A stretch of DNA of 64,000 nucleotides from Agathobaculum ammoniilyticum (GCF_025567315.1 NZ_JAOQJE010000003.1:183781-247780); one strand, 5' to 3'. Positions 17,501 through 27,324 are shown, counted from the first letter of the stretch. Notes: generated by a model from the sequence alone, not told the origin. Program-made: numbers and translations.

Positions 17501-17530
17501 AAAAGCGCCCCGAGTAATCGGAGCGCTTTT
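17501..17530. terminator. Terminator between the 40-codon ORF and rnc
   Basis: AAAAGCGC...GCGCTTTT hairpin (17501-17530) with a four-base loop. It ends the plus-strand ORF and can also end rnc on the minus strand. Confidence 0.75.
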
Positions 17531-17558
17531 ATTCTCTATTCCCTTGCATCGGCGGCCG

Positions 17559-18227
17559 TCACGCTTCCCCCATCATTTCCAGGGCTTTTTTAGCCGCCAT
17601 CTGCTCGGCCTCCTTTTTGCTCCGTCCAGTGCCGGACGCGAACACATTGGAATTGAGCAGCAGTTCCATCGTAAAGCGCTTATCGTGATCCGGTCCGGAC
17701 TGACCGGCCAAGCGGTATTCCAGCGTTTCCTGCTTGTTCTTCTGCACGATCTCCTGCAGGATGGTCTTATAATCCTTGAACGCGCCACCTGCCAGCGCGA
17801 GCTCCACCTTTTTCGGGATAAAGCGCAGCACGAACGCGCGCGCGGGCTCGATACCGCCATCCAGGAAAATGGCGCCCAGCAGCGCCTCGGTCGCATCCGC
17901 CAGAATGGACGGCCGCCCGCGGCCGCCGCCCGTTTCTTCCCCATGACCCAGCCTGATCTGTTCCGGAATACCGAGTTCCCTCGCGATCTCGCACAAGGCG
18001 CCCTCGCATACGACCGCCGCGCGCAGCTTGGTCAGTTCACCCTCCGGCAGATCCGGATAATGCGTGAACAGGTAGTCCGCTGTAACGAAGCCCAGTACGG
18101 AATCGCCAAGAAACTCCAGCCGCTCGTTATGGTGGAGATGACTGCCCCTATGCTCGTTCGCATAGGAGGTATGTGTCATCGCTGTTTGGAACAGCGTTAC
18201 ATCCTTAAACTTATAATTCAGCTCCAA
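17559..18227 (-). CDS. rnc: Ribonuclease III
   Basis: 222 residues. The signature N-E-R-L-E-F-L-G-D-S-V-L (near 34) and the second metal-binding box D-A-T-E-A-L-L-G-A-I (near 109) are intact. A C-terminal double-strand RNA-binding domain follows, ending S-K-K-E-A-E-Q-M-A-A-K-K-A-L. It processes rRNA precursors and structured RNAs. It follows plsX by 66 bases. The acpP gene often found between plsX and rnc is not there. Confidence 0.95.
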   Translation of the reverse strand: MELNYKFKDVTLFQTAMTHTSYANEHRGSHLHHNERLEFLGDSVLGFVTADYLFTHYPDLPEGELTKLRAAVVCEGALCEIARELGIPEQIRLGHGEETGGGRGRPSILADATEALLGAIFLDGGIEPARAFVLRFIPKKVELALAGGAFKDYKTILQEIVQKNKQETLEYRLAGQSGPDHDKRFTMELLLNSNVFASGTGRSKKEAEQMAAKKALEMMGEA

Positions 18228-18293
18228 TTTCTTTCACCTCGCTTTCCAAACCGTCCCCTCCGGCCGGCAAGCCGGCAGGCAGCGTACAGCCGC

Positions 18294-19307
18294 TCATTCG
18301 ACGGTCATATATGCTATGTTTTCCGAAACCGCGTCGATCATACCCGATTTTGTATAGGCGATCGCCTGCCGAACGGCGTTCATCACCGCGATCTCATTGG
18401 AGGAGCCGTGCGCCTTGATAACCGGCTTGGCGATCCCCAGGAACGGCGCGCCGCCGACCTTGTCCTGATTGAACAGCTCGCGGAAATCGTCCATACCCTT
18501 TTTACAGGCCAAATAGCCCAGCTTGGTCGCCAAATTGCGCATGAACACGGTTTTGATCTCGCCCGCCATAAACTTGGCCACGCCCTCGATGGTCTTAAGC
18601 ATCACGTTGCCCGAATACCCGTCGCACACCGCCACGTCGCACGCGCCGAGCGGCACCATGCTTCCCTCCACGTTGCCGACAAAGTTGAGCCGGCCCTCGT
18701 CGCCCGCCTTTTTGAGCAGGGTGTACGCCTCCTTACGCAGCGGATCGCCCTTGGTGTCCTCCGTGCCGTTGTTCACTAGGCCGACGCGCGGGCGGTTGAC
18801 CCCACCTATCTTCTCCGCATACAGCGAGCCGAGAAACGCGAACTGCAGCAGCATCTCAGCCGTGCATTCGGTGTTCGCGCCCGCGTCGCACAGCATGACC
18901 TGGCCTCCCTTGCAGGGCATGACGGGCGCGAGCGCGCCGCGCCGGATGCCCTTGATCCGGCCGCCGAACAGGGTCGCACCCGTGAGCAGGGCTCCCGTGT
19001 TGCCCGCGGAAACAAGCGCGTCGCCCTCACCCGCTTTGAGCAGCTTGAACGCCACCGCCATCGAGGAATCCGGCTTTTTGCGCAGCACAGTCGCCGGATC
19101 GTCGTGCATATCCACCAAGTCGGAGGCAGGCATGATGGTCACGCCCTGCGTATCCTGCAGCCCCTTCTCCTTCAGGACCGCCTCGACCGTTTCCGACCGG
19201 CCGACCAGCAGCACTTCCTCGCCATATTCCCGCGCAGCCAGCGCACCGCCCCAAACGGCGGACTCCGGCGCGTTGTCGCCGCCCATTGCATCCACGATGA
19301 TTTTCAT
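18294..19307 (-). CDS. plsX: Phosphate acyltransferase PlsX
   Basis: 337 residues, starting M-K-I-I-V-D-A-M-G-G-D-N-A-P and containing S-A-G-N-T-G-A-L-L-T-G and C-D-G-Y-S-G-N-V-M-L-K-T. It makes acyl-phosphate from acyl-ACP for phospholipid synthesis. It starts one base after the trmFO stop, so the two are co-transcribed. Confidence 0.95.
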   Translation of the reverse strand: MKIIVDAMGGDNAPESAVWGGALAAREYGEEVLLVGRSETVEAVLKEKGLQDTQGVTIMPASDLVDMHDDPATVLRKKPDSSMAVAFKLLKAGEGDALVSAGNTGALLTGATLFGGRIKGIRRGALAPVMPCKGGQVMLCDAGANTECTAEMLLQFAFLGSLYAEKIGGVNRPRVGLVNNGTEDTKGDPLRKEAYTLLKKAGDEGRLNFVGNVEGSMVPLGACDVAVCDGYSGNVMLKTIEGVAKFMAGEIKTVFMRNLATKLGYLACKKGMDDFRELFNQDKVGGAPFLGIAKPVIKAHGSSNEIAVMNAVRQAIAYTKSGMIDAVSENIAYMTVE

Positions 19308-19308
19308 G

Positions 19309-20613
19309 TCAAAGCTCCCCTTTCAGACTGTCGATTTTTGCAAGCGCCCGCTCGGAAATCTTCAGGTTTTTTTCCCGCTTGCCCTTGATTTTATAACCCA
19401 GCGGCTCAATGATGCCGAAATTGATGTTCATGGGCTGGAATTTTGTTACCGTATGATCCGAGATGTAGCATGCCAGCGCACCGACCGCAGTCTGCCGGTC
19501 CAGCGCAGGCATGGGCCTGCCCTGTGTTTCGCATGCGGCGGCCACCCCCGCCGCCCATCCCGAGGCAGTGGACTCGATATAGCCCTCCACGCCGGTCATC
19601 TGCCCGGCAAAGCGGATGCGCGGATCTGCCCTCAGCGCGTAGGTCGCGTCCAGCAGGCGCGGCGAATCCAGGAACGTGTTGCGGTGCATCACGCCGTAGC
19701 GCATGAATTCGGCGTTTTGGAGCGCTGGGATCATGGAGAACACGCGCTTTTGCTCGCCCCATTTGAGGTGGGTCTGGCAGCCGACCAGGTTGTACAGCGT
19801 ACCCTGCGCGTTGTCGCGCCGAAGCTGAAGCACCGCATACGGATCCCTGCCCGTCCTGGGGTCGGGCAGGCCGATGGGCTTCAGGATGCCGAAGCGCAGC
19901 GTATCATACCCGCGGCGGGCGTTGACCTCGATGGGCATACAGCCCTCGAACACCTTGGAATCCTCAAACCCGTGAACCGGCGCTTCCTCGGCCGTGGTCA
20001 GTGCGTTCCAGAACGCGTCGTACTCCTCGCGGTTCAGCGGGCAGTTGATATAGTCCGCCGTACCCTTGCCGTAGCGCGAGGCCGCGTAAGCGGAATCCAT
20101 GTCGATGCTCTCCGCGGTCACAATGGGCGCGGCCGCGTCGAAAAAGTGCAGGAAGTCCCCGCCCACCTTGCGGTGGATGGCCTCAAACAGCGCGTCCGAG
20201 GTCAGCGGGCCGGAGGCGACGATTACTCTGCCCTCCGGTATCTCGGTCACTTCGCCGGATATAATCGCAATGTTCGGATGGGACTTGATCTTCCCGGTCA
20301 CCGCGCGGGCGAACGCCTCGCGGTCAACTGCGAGCGCGCCGCCCGCTTCCACGCGGTGCGCGTCCGCGCAGGCGAGGATCAGGCTGTCCAGCCGCCGCAG
20401 CTCCTCCTTGAGCAGGCCTGCGGCGTTGGTCAGTTCGTCTGACCGCAGCGAATTCGAGCAAACCAGCTCGGCGAAATCGTCCGCGTGATGCGCCTCCGAG
20501 CGTTTTTCTGGCTTCATCTCATGCAGGCGCACGTTAACGCCGCGCTGCGCAAGCTGCCAGGCCGCTTCGCAACCCGCCAGCCCCGCGCCGATCACCGTTA
20601 CAAACTCACTCAC
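19309..20613 (-). CDS. trmFO: Folate-dependent tRNA (uracil-54-C5)-methyltransferase TrmFO
   Basis: 434 residues. It has the FAD-binding V-I-G-A-G-L-A-G-C-E-A-A at the N-terminus and V-C-S-N-S-L-R-S. The tail M-N-I-N-F-G-I-I-E-P-L is typical of the family. It forms ribothymidine at position 54 of tRNA with methylenetetrahydrofolate and FAD. It overlaps topA by eight bases, the usual Firmicutes topA-trmFO order. Confidence 0.96.
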   Translation of the reverse strand: MSEFVTVIGAGLAGCEAAWQLAQRGVNVRLHEMKPEKRSEAHHADDFAELVCSNSLRSDELTNAAGLLKEELRRLDSLILACADAHRVEAGGALAVDREAFARAVTGKIKSHPNIAIISGEVTEIPEGRVIVASGPLTSDALFEAIHRKVGGDFLHFFDAAAPIVTAESIDMDSAYAASRYGKGTADYINCPLNREEYDAFWNALTTAEEAPVHGFEDSKVFEGCMPIEVNARRGYDTLRFGILKPIGLPDPRTGRDPYAVLQLRRDNAQGTLYNLVGCQTHLKWGEQKRVFSMIPALQNAEFMRYGVMHRNTFLDSPRLLDATYALRADPRIRFAGQMTGVEGYIESTASGWAAGVAAACETQGRPMPALDRQTAVGALACYISDHTVTKFQPMNINFGIIEPLGYKIKGKREKNLKISERALAKIDSLKGEL

Positions 20614-23071
20614 CGGCGGCCTCCTTTGCCTTGATAGACTTACGGGCCTTTGCCTTTGCCGCTTTCTCTGCGGCTTTTTCTGCCTCGTATTTCTCCAGTG
20701 CCTTGGCGTACTGCGCCTGCTGGGCCTTGGTCAGCGCCTGCACATCCTCGTCCTTCAGCTTTTTGAAGCGGTTCGTGGTCTTGGTCATCCACGGCACCTG
20801 CTTTTTTGCCGCAGGCTTTTTCGCCGCGGCGGGCTTTTGGGCTGGCGCGGCTTTTTTCGATGTCTCTCCGCCCTCGCCCGCGGCTTCCGCCGCTGCCTTG
20901 GCCGCCGCGCGTTCGGCTGCTTTCGCGGCGCGCGCTTCGCGGCGCTGGCGGTTCTTTTCCGCCTCCTCGGGCGGCAGGCCCTCCTTAACCAGCTCGGTAT
21001 AACCGCAGCCCTCGCGCAGACACACGTCCGTGACCTCCTTGGAGTCGCGGTCGGTGTGGCGGAACAGCGAGGAGTCGCAGTTCGGGCATTTGCTTCCCAG
21101 CGGCTTATCCCAGGTCATGAACTGGCACTCCGGATATTTTTCGCAACTGTAATACACATAGCCGCGCGCGGATTTCTTTTTGACCACCTTGGCCCCGCAC
21201 ACCGGGCAGGCCGCGCCGGTGTCCTCGGTGATGGGCTTGGTATTGGTACACTCTGGGAAGCCCGGGCAGGCCAGGAACTTGCCGAAACGGCCGGACTTGA
21301 TAACCATATTGCGGCCGCACTTTTCGCAGATCACATCCGTGACCTCGTCCTTGATCTTGATGCGTTGGCCCTCCAGATCGATCTCGGCCTGCCCCAGCGC
21401 CTTTTCAAAGTCGTCATAGAAATTGTGCAGGAGCTGGATATAGTTGAGCTTTCCCGCCTCTACTTCGTCGAGCTGCTCCTCCATATTGGCGGTAAACTCA
21501 TAATCCGCGACCGACTTGAACTCGTCCACCAACAGGCCGGTTACGCCCTCGCCGAGCGGCGTAGGGCGCAGCGCCTTGTTCTCCTTGGTCACATAGTCGC
21601 GGTCGAGGATGGTGGAGATAGTCGGCGCATAGGTGGACGGGCGGCCGATGCCTCGCTCCTCCATCGCACGGATGAGCGAGGCCTCGGTATAGCGTGCGGG
21701 CGGCTGGGTGAAGTGCTGCGACGGGTCGAGTTTTTCGACCGAGAGGGTATCGCCCTCCGCAAAGCGCGGCAGGGGCTTGCCCGCCTCGCCCTTCTTCTCG
21801 TCGTCCGTGCCCTCTTCGTAAACCGCGGTAAAGCCGGGGAAGGCTACCGTGTGGCCGGAGGCGCGGAACACCTGACCCTCGCACACAATATCCGCTGAAA
21901 CCGTGTCCAAAATCGCGTCCGCCATCTGGCAAGCGACAAAACGCGACCAGATGAGCTTGTACAGCTTATACTGGTCGGGCGAGAGGTACTGGCGAATCTC
22001 GTCCGGCAGGAGCTTGACGTCGGACGGGCGGATGGCTTCGTGCGCATCCTGCGCGTTCCCCTTGGTCTTGAACACGCGCGGCTTGCCGGGGTAGTACTCG
22101 TCCCCATAGCGGCCGCGGATAAAGCCGGCGGCGGCAGCGGTGGCCTCGTCGGCTAAGCGCAGCGAGTCAGTACGCATATAAGTGATCAAACCGGTCAGTC
22201 CGAACTCGCCCAGTTCGATACCCTCGTACAGTTCCTGTGCGATGCTCATGGTGCGGCGCGGGGTCATGTTGAGCTTGCGGCTGGCCTCCTGCTGTAAGGT
22301 GGAAGTGATGAACGGCGGCGCGGGCGTACGCTTTTTCTTGCCGCGCTTGATCTCGCTCACAGTAAAGGGCTTGCCGGATACCGCGTCCACGACCGCCTGC
22401 GCTTCGGACTCGTTTTTCAGCTCGGCCTTGCCGGTCTGGTCGCCGTAGTAACGCGCGGTGAAGCGGCCGCCGTCCGCGGTCTGCAGCAGCGCCTCGATAG
22501 TCCAGTATTCCTCGGGTACGAACGCGCGGATCTCATTCTCGCGGTCTACCACCAGACGGGTGGCCACGCTCTGCACGCGCCCTGCGGACAGGCCGCGCTT
22601 GACCTTGCGCCACAGGAAGGGCGACAGCTCGTAGCCCACGATGCGATCCAGGATGCGGCGTGCCTGCTGGGCGTTGACCAGGTCGATGTCGATATCGCGC
22701 GGGTGCTCGATCCCATACTTGACCGCAGGCTTGGTGATCTCATTGAAGGTCACGCGCTTGGAATCCTTCTCCTTAAGCTTGAACAGCTCCTTGATATGCC
22801 AGGAAATCGCCTCGCCCTCGCGGTCCGGGTCAGTCGCAAGGTACACGAAATCGCTTTTGCGGATCTCGCTGCGGATTTCCTTGATAATTTTATCCTTTCC
22901 CTCGATCGGCACATATTCCGGCTTGAAATCGTGCTCAAAATCGACACTCATTTTCTTTTTCGGCAAATCGCGCAGATGCCCCATCGACGCCTTGACCACA
23001 TAATCCGAACCGAGGTATTTGCCAATGGTCTTGGCCTTGGCTGGGGACTCCACGATGACTAATTTTGACAT
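20606..23071 (-). CDS. topA: DNA topoisomerase I
   Basis: 821 residues. A Toprim domain opens the protein (S-K-L-V-I-V-E-S-P-A-K-A-K-T-I-G-K). The active-site Tyr lies in I-T-Y-M-R-T-D-S near residue 297. Three C-terminal zinc-ribbon units follow (C-E-K-C, C-P-V-C, C-P-N-C). The last is irregular in spacing, and a basic Lys/Ala-rich tail of about 100 residues comes after it. The start is the ATG at 23071, preceded by GGAGG. The upstream in-frame ATG (23083) contains the ribosome binding site and is rejected. The enzyme relaxes negative supercoils. Confidence 0.96.
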   Translation of the reverse strand: MSKLVIVESPAKAKTIGKYLGSDYVVKASMGHLRDLPKKKMSVDFEHDFKPEYVPIEGKDKIIKEIRSEIRKSDFVYLATDPDREGEAISWHIKELFKLKEKDSKRVTFNEITKPAVKYGIEHPRDIDIDLVNAQQARRILDRIVGYELSPFLWRKVKRGLSAGRVQSVATRLVVDRENEIRAFVPEEYWTIEALLQTADGGRFTARYYGDQTGKAELKNESEAQAVVDAVSGKPFTVSEIKRGKKKRTPAPPFITSTLQQEASRKLNMTPRRTMSIAQELYEGIELGEFGLTGLITYMRTDSLRLADEATAAAAGFIRGRYGDEYYPGKPRVFKTKGNAQDAHEAIRPSDVKLLPDEIRQYLSPDQYKLYKLIWSRFVACQMADAILDTVSADIVCEGQVFRASGHTVAFPGFTAVYEEGTDDEKKGEAGKPLPRFAEGDTLSVEKLDPSQHFTQPPARYTEASLIRAMEERGIGRPSTYAPTISTILDRDYVTKENKALRPTPLGEGVTGLLVDEFKSVADYEFTANMEEQLDEVEAGKLNYIQLLHNFYDDFEKALGQAEIDLEGQRIKIKDEVTDVICEKCGRNMVIKSGRFGKFLACPGFPECTNTKPITEDTGAACPVCGAKVVKKKSARGYVYYSCEKYPECQFMTWDKPLGSKCPNCDSSLFRHTDRDSKEVTDVCLREGCGYTELVKEGLPPEEAEKNRQRREARAAKAAERAAAKAAAEAAGEGGETSKKAAPAQKPAAAKKPAAKKQVPWMTKTTNRFKKLKDEDVQALTKAQQAQYAKALEKYEAEKAAEKAAKAKARKSIKAKEAAGE

Positions 23072-23197
23072 AAAAACCTCCAAAGCATGGTTTTGGAAAG
23101 CCGGCCGGCATCCGGTTTTCCAAGGCCGCTCGCAAGGCGGCTATTTCTGCGCGCCTGACGGCGCGTTTGATGCGATCCTTGGGCAATACGGCGGCTT

Positions 23198-24415
23198 TCA
23201 CCTGCCGCCCATTACCAGCCTGCCCTTTTCGCGGCGCAGAACGCCGTCCACCTCCAGCATGGTGACCAGCGCCATCACGCGCGGCGCAGGCAGGCCGCAG
23301 CGTTCGATCAGCTCCTCCGGCGTTGATACACCCTGCTGCACCAGCTCCGCGATGCGGCGCTCTTCGCCGCGCAGCGTTTCCGGCAGGGCTGTCGGCGCCT
23401 GCTTCTGACCGGTCTTTGCCGGCGGCTCCTGTTTATTGCCGCCCGATCCAGCCTCCCGCCCTGGCGCCGCTGGACGCATGTCGGCCTGCCGCCGGGGCGT
23501 CTGCTCGGCACGGCGTGCCGCCGGAGGTACGCGCAGCAGTCCGTTATAGGCGCGGACCAGCGCCTGCGGGCTGCGCAGCAATGCGGCTTCGCCTTTCTCG
23601 ATCAGCTCATTACACGCCTTGGACTGCGGCGCGTCCAAAGCGCCGGGTACCGCGTATACGTCGCGCCCCTGATCGAGCGCGTGCCGTGCCGTAATCAGTG
23701 CGCCCGAGCGGTAATCCGCCGCCTCCACGATCACCGACGCGACCGAAAGGCCGCTGATGATGCGGTTGCGGTCATGGTAATGCGCGCCTTTCGGCTCGGT
23801 GCCGGGCGGATATTCGCTGACGACCGCGCCGGACAACAGGATATCCCCCATCAGCCCCCTGTGTCGGGGCGGGTAACACACATCCACGCCGCCCGCCAAC
23901 ACAGCGACCGTCAGCCCGCCTGCGCGGAGCGCGCCGCGGTGCGCCGCTCCATCGTTTCCCAGCGCCATCCCACTGACCGTGATAAATCCTGCGCGCGCCA
24001 GCGCCGTGCCGATGCTTTCCGCAGTCTGCAAGCCATACGCGGTCGCTTCCCGCGTGCCGACCACGGCGATGCCGGGCGTAACGTCAAAATCCGGCCATCT
24101 GCCACGCACATACAGCACCATGGGCGGGTCCGCGATCGCGCGCAGCCGGTCAGGATAGGCGCTGTCGCCGGCCGTGATAATCTGGATCCCCCGTTCCGCG
24201 CATTCCCCGATGATCCGTTCCGCTTCCGCGGTGTCCTTATCGCATAATGCGTCGACCTGCGCCTTGCACAGCCCGCAGGGCGCGGTTGCCAGCATTTTCC
24301 GATCCGCGGCATACAGCGCGTCCGGCGACCCGAACGCACGCAGGGCTTCCGCAGCTGCGCGCGAACCCAGTCCTCGCCGCAAGGAAAGCCATACATAACT
24401 CAGACGTGACGGCAT
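23198..24415 (-). CDS. dprA: DNA-processing protein DprA
   Basis: 405 residues. After an N-terminal helical region, the Rossmann-like DprA core shows V-V-G-T-R-E-A-T-A-Y-G, S-G-M-A-L-G-N-D-G-A-A-H and V-I-V-E-A-A-D-Y-R-S-G-A. The usual G-x-D in the S-G-x-A motif is G-N-D here. A P/A/Q-rich linker leads to a C-terminal winged-helix domain (about 350-405). DprA loads RecA on incoming single-stranded DNA in transformation. The gene precedes topA, a conserved pairing. Confidence 0.94.
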   Translation of the reverse strand: MPSRLSYVWLSLRRGLGSRAAAEALRAFGSPDALYAADRKMLATAPCGLCKAQVDALCDKDTAEAERIIGECAERGIQIITAGDSAYPDRLRAIADPPMVLYVRGRWPDFDVTPGIAVVGTREATAYGLQTAESIGTALARAGFITVSGMALGNDGAAHRGALRAGGLTVAVLAGGVDVCYPPRHRGLMGDILLSGAVVSEYPPGTEPKGAHYHDRNRIISGLSVASVIVEAADYRSGALITARHALDQGRDVYAVPGALDAPQSKACNELIEKGEAALLRSPQALVRAYNGLLRVPPAARRAEQTPRRQADMRPAAPGREAGSGGNKQEPPAKTGQKQAPTALPETLRGEERRIAELVQQGVSTPEELIERCGLPAPRVMALVTMLEVDGVLRREKGRLVMGGR

Positions 24416-24428
24416 ACTGCACGCCTCC

Positions 24429-25196
24429 TCATTTTGTCATTTCATAAATCACGATAGCCGCCGCCACGCCCGCATTGAGCGACTCGGCGCGGCCCGCCAT
24501 CGGAATAATCACCCGTTTGTCGGACAGGTTAAGCGCGCTCTGCGAAACGCCCCTGCCCTCGCTGCCGATGATGACCGCCGCCCGTTCCAGCGGCACGGTG
24601 TCCAGCGGCATGCTGTCCGCATGCAGCGCAGTCGCATAGACTGCAAGCCCCGCTTCCCTCAGCTGCTCCACCGCATCCGCGAGCGGCAGCTGCACGCACG
24701 GCAGGCGGAACACCGCGCCCATCGTCGAGCGCACGACCTTGGGGGAAAAGGGATCGGCACAGCCCTCGCACAACACGACGGCGCCGAGCGCGAACGCTTC
24801 GGCGGTTCGTAAGATCGTGCCAAGGTTGCCCGGGTCCTGCAGCCCGTCCAGCAGCAGCACCTGCCGCTTCCCCTGTAGGTCGCGCGCCTCCCACTGCGGT
24901 TGGCGGCATGAAAACACCACGTTCTGCGGCGTTTCCACATCGCTTGCCAGCCCGAACAGGGCGTCCGCCGCGCAGTACAGCACGGCCCCCTGTTCCGCCG
25001 CATGGTCAAGCAGGGCGTCCTGCCAGCCCTCCCGCGCCAGAAGGGTTTTCACCCGCGTGCCGGAGGCCAGTGCTTCCCGAAGCATTTTCTCTCCTTCGCA
25101 CAGCATTTCCCCCGTGCTCCTGCGGTACTTCTTTTCCCGTCCCAGCCGCGCCAGATGGCGGAGCGCGGCGTTCTGGCGGCTCTGAATCACGGTCAA
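24429..25196 (-). CDS. TrmH/SpoU-family RNA 2'-O-methyltransferase
   Basis: 255 residues. The SPOUT knot motifs are present: L-D-G-L-Q-D-P-G-N-L-G-T-I-L-R-T-A, A-A-V-I-I-G-S-E-G-R-G-V-S and I-P-M-A-G-R-A-E-S-L-N-A-G-V-A-A-A. An N-terminal substrate-binding region of about 95 residues resembles YsgA-type rRNA methylases. It methylates a ribose in rRNA or tRNA; the exact nucleotide is not deducible. Its start overlaps the TrkA-like gene stop by four bases. Confidence 0.9.
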   Translation of the reverse strand: MTVIQSRQNAALRHLARLGREKKYRRSTGEMLCEGEKMLREALASGTRVKTLLAREGWQDALLDHAAEQGAVLYCAADALFGLASDVETPQNVVFSCRQPQWEARDLQGKRQVLLLDGLQDPGNLGTILRTAEAFALGAVVLCEGCADPFSPKVVRSTMGAVFRLPCVQLPLADAVEQLREAGLAVYATALHADSMPLDTVPLERAAVIIGSEGRGVSQSALNLSDKRVIIPMAGRAESLNAGVAAAIVIYEMTK

Positions 25197-25852
25197 TTCA
25201 TTTCCACCACCTTGTTGACATTGTCATTCGTTCCAATCACGATCAGGACATCGTCCGGCCCTATGATCTGACCGGCCGCAGGCGATACGTTCACACTGCC
25301 ACCCTCGCCGTGCCGGATCGCCAGCACGTTAATCAGATACCGCGCCCGCACATTCAACTCGCCGAGCGAATGCCCGATCCAGCTTTTGGGGGTGTGTATC
25401 TCCAAAATGGAGAAATCATCCGAGACGCCGATATAGTCCACAACATTGGTGCGCGCGAGGCGCTGCGCCAGCCTCTGCCCCATTTCGATCTCGGGCAGCA
25501 CCACGCGGTCCGCGCCGACGCGCTCAAGTACGCGCGCATGGATAGGCGCTATCGCCTTGGCGACGATATACTGCGCACCCAGTTCCTTGAGCATCACCGT
25601 GATCAGAATGCTGGCTTCCATATCCGCGCCCACGGCGACCACGCAGCAGTCAAAATTGCGCGCTCCCACCGAGCGCAACACCGCTTCGTCCTGTGCATCA
25701 CCCTGTATGGCCTGCGTGACCTGATCCGAAATATACTGGACGTTTTCCGCGTCAATATCAAGTGCAAGCACCTCCTGCCCGAGTGCTGACAATTCCTGCG
25801 CGACCGACGCGCCAAAGCGGCCAAGCCCAATTACCAAAAAAGATTTCATCAC
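25193..25852 (-). CDS. ktrA: K+ uptake regulatory subunit (KtrA/TrkA type)
   Basis: 219 residues: an RCK-N Rossmann domain (V-I-G-L-G-R-F-G-A-S-V-A near residue 7, acidic residue after the second strand) and a C-terminal TrkA-C domain. It binds nucleotides and gates the membrane subunit encoded directly upstream (gap of 68 bases). The single RCK unit matches the Ktr type rather than the double-domain TrkA. Confidence 0.92.
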   Translation of the reverse strand: MMKSFLVIGLGRFGASVAQELSALGQEVLALDIDAENVQYISDQVTQAIQGDAQDEAVLRSVGARNFDCCVVAVGADMEASILITVMLKELGAQYIVAKAIAPIHARVLERVGADRVVLPEIEMGQRLAQRLARTNVVDYIGVSDDFSILEIHTPKSWIGHSLGELNVRARYLINVLAIRHGEGGSVNVSPAAGQIIGPDDVLIVIGTNDNVNKVVEMN

Positions 25853-25920
25853 AAAGCCCCTTATCCATCGTTATCTTCCCACCGCGCACTGCGCGGCGTC
25901 AATTCCATAAAGCCCTGGCT

Positions 25921-27288
25921 TTATCCCACCATCACATTGCCCTCCGGATACTGCAGCTTGGGCGGCTCCCTGTGCCGCATCAGCACACTCACACCGAGCG
26001 TAAGCACACCTACGCGTCCCAAATACATCAGCACAATCAAAATCAGGCAGGAGGGCGTGTGCAGCGACGGCGTCAGCCCCATGGTCAGGCCGACCGTACC
26101 AAACGCGGACACCGCCTCAAACAAGCACTGATGCAGCGGCGCGTCTTCGATATAGGCGATCGCACAGGCGCCGCTCAGACTGACTACCACGCCGACAATC
26201 AGCATGGTGACCGCGTTCATAATGCTACGCGGTGTAATCGTGCGCCCGAACGCCGACACCGTGATCCGCCCGCGCAGCGCGGAAGCTGCGGAAAGCAGCA
26301 GCACTGCCGCTGCGACCGTCTTAATGCCGCCCGCTGTGGAGCCCGGCGAACCGCCGATCAGCATGAGCAGGCAGGAAACCGCCTGTGCCGGCCCGCCGAG
26401 CGCGGCCTGGTCGATCGTATTATACCCCGCCGTGCGCAGCGTGACCGATTGGAACGCCGCGGCGAGCACCTTTTCCGGTCCGGAAAGCGCGCCCAGCGTC
26501 CGCGGGTTGTTCCATTCAAACAGCAGCGTCAGCCCGAAGCCCAGCAGCAGCAGCGCCGCCGTTGTCACCAGCACCAGCTTGGTATGCAGGCGGAAATGCC
26601 GGAAGCTGCGCTTATCCCAGATATCGCCCCAGACAAAAAAACCCAGGCCGCCGATCACGATCAGCGCCATAATCGTCAGGTTGACCAGCGGATCCCCCAC
26701 ATAATCGACCAGCGATAAAAACGGCGCGTCCGGCGTTCCCAGCAGGTCAAAGCCAGCGTTGCAGAACGCGGACACCGAATGGAAAACGCCCATCGAAATC
26801 CCTTTAAAAAAGCCGAACTGGGGAATAAAGCGGCAGGACAGAATGACAGCGCCCGCCGCCTCAAACGCAAAGGTCCCGTACAGCACGCGCCGCGTCAGCC
26901 GGACGATGCCTGCGTTGTCCGTCAGGTTCAGGCCCGCGCTCATCACCATGCGCTCGCGCAGCGTAATGGTGCGGTGCGTCAGAAACGACGCGATGGAGGC
27001 CAGCGTCATAAATCCCAGGCCGCCGATCTGGATCAGCAGCAGGATGACCGCCTGACCAAAGCTGGACCAATGCGTCGCTGTGCCGACCCGTATCAGGCCG
27101 GTCACGCAAGTGGCGGAGGTGGCCGTGAACAGTGCGTCCAAAAACGGCGTGGCCTCCCCGCTGCGAGCCGAGACCGGCAGGGCGAGCAGCACGGCCCCCG
27201 TCAGGATAATGGCAAGAAAGCCCAGCGCCATGACCGTTGTCGGTCGCATGCGGCGCATACGGCGGTTATGCAAATGCAGGCGGTTCAT
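25921..27288 (-). CDS. ktrB: K+ uptake membrane subunit (KtrB/TrkH type)
   Basis: 455 residues with about ten membrane segments. Four selectivity-filter-like loops are visible: T-S-A-T-C-V-T-G-L, S-A-F-C-N-A-G-F-D, L-R-T-A-G-Y-N and S-A-F-G-T-V-G-L-T. The start is the ATG at 27288 (M-N-R-L-H-L-H), preceded by a G-rich site. A longer frame to 27351 would run into the intergenic hairpin. It works with the adjacent RCK subunit for K+ import. Confidence 0.93.
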   Translation of the reverse strand: MNRLHLHNRRMRRMRPTTVMALGFLAIILTGAVLLALPVSARSGEATPFLDALFTATSATCVTGLIRVGTATHWSSFGQAVILLLIQIGGLGFMTLASIASFLTHRTITLRERMVMSAGLNLTDNAGIVRLTRRVLYGTFAFEAAGAVILSCRFIPQFGFFKGISMGVFHSVSAFCNAGFDLLGTPDAPFLSLVDYVGDPLVNLTIMALIVIGGLGFFVWGDIWDKRSFRHFRLHTKLVLVTTAALLLLGFGLTLLFEWNNPRTLGALSGPEKVLAAAFQSVTLRTAGYNTIDQAALGGPAQAVSCLLMLIGGSPGSTAGGIKTVAAAVLLLSAASALRGRITVSAFGRTITPRSIMNAVTMLIVGVVVSLSGACAIAYIEDAPLHQCLFEAVSAFGTVGLTMGLTPSLHTPSCLILIVLMYLGRVGVLTLGVSVLMRHREPPKLQYPEGNVMVG

Positions 27289-27324
27289 TCCCGAATCCCC
27301 TTTAGATACCAATATACCGAAAGC

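Noticed and set aside
22935..23201. 88-codon frame between dprA and topA (GTG start overlapping the dprA stop)
   Set aside because: Half of it lies inside topA in another frame; the product has no domain and the RBS is weak.
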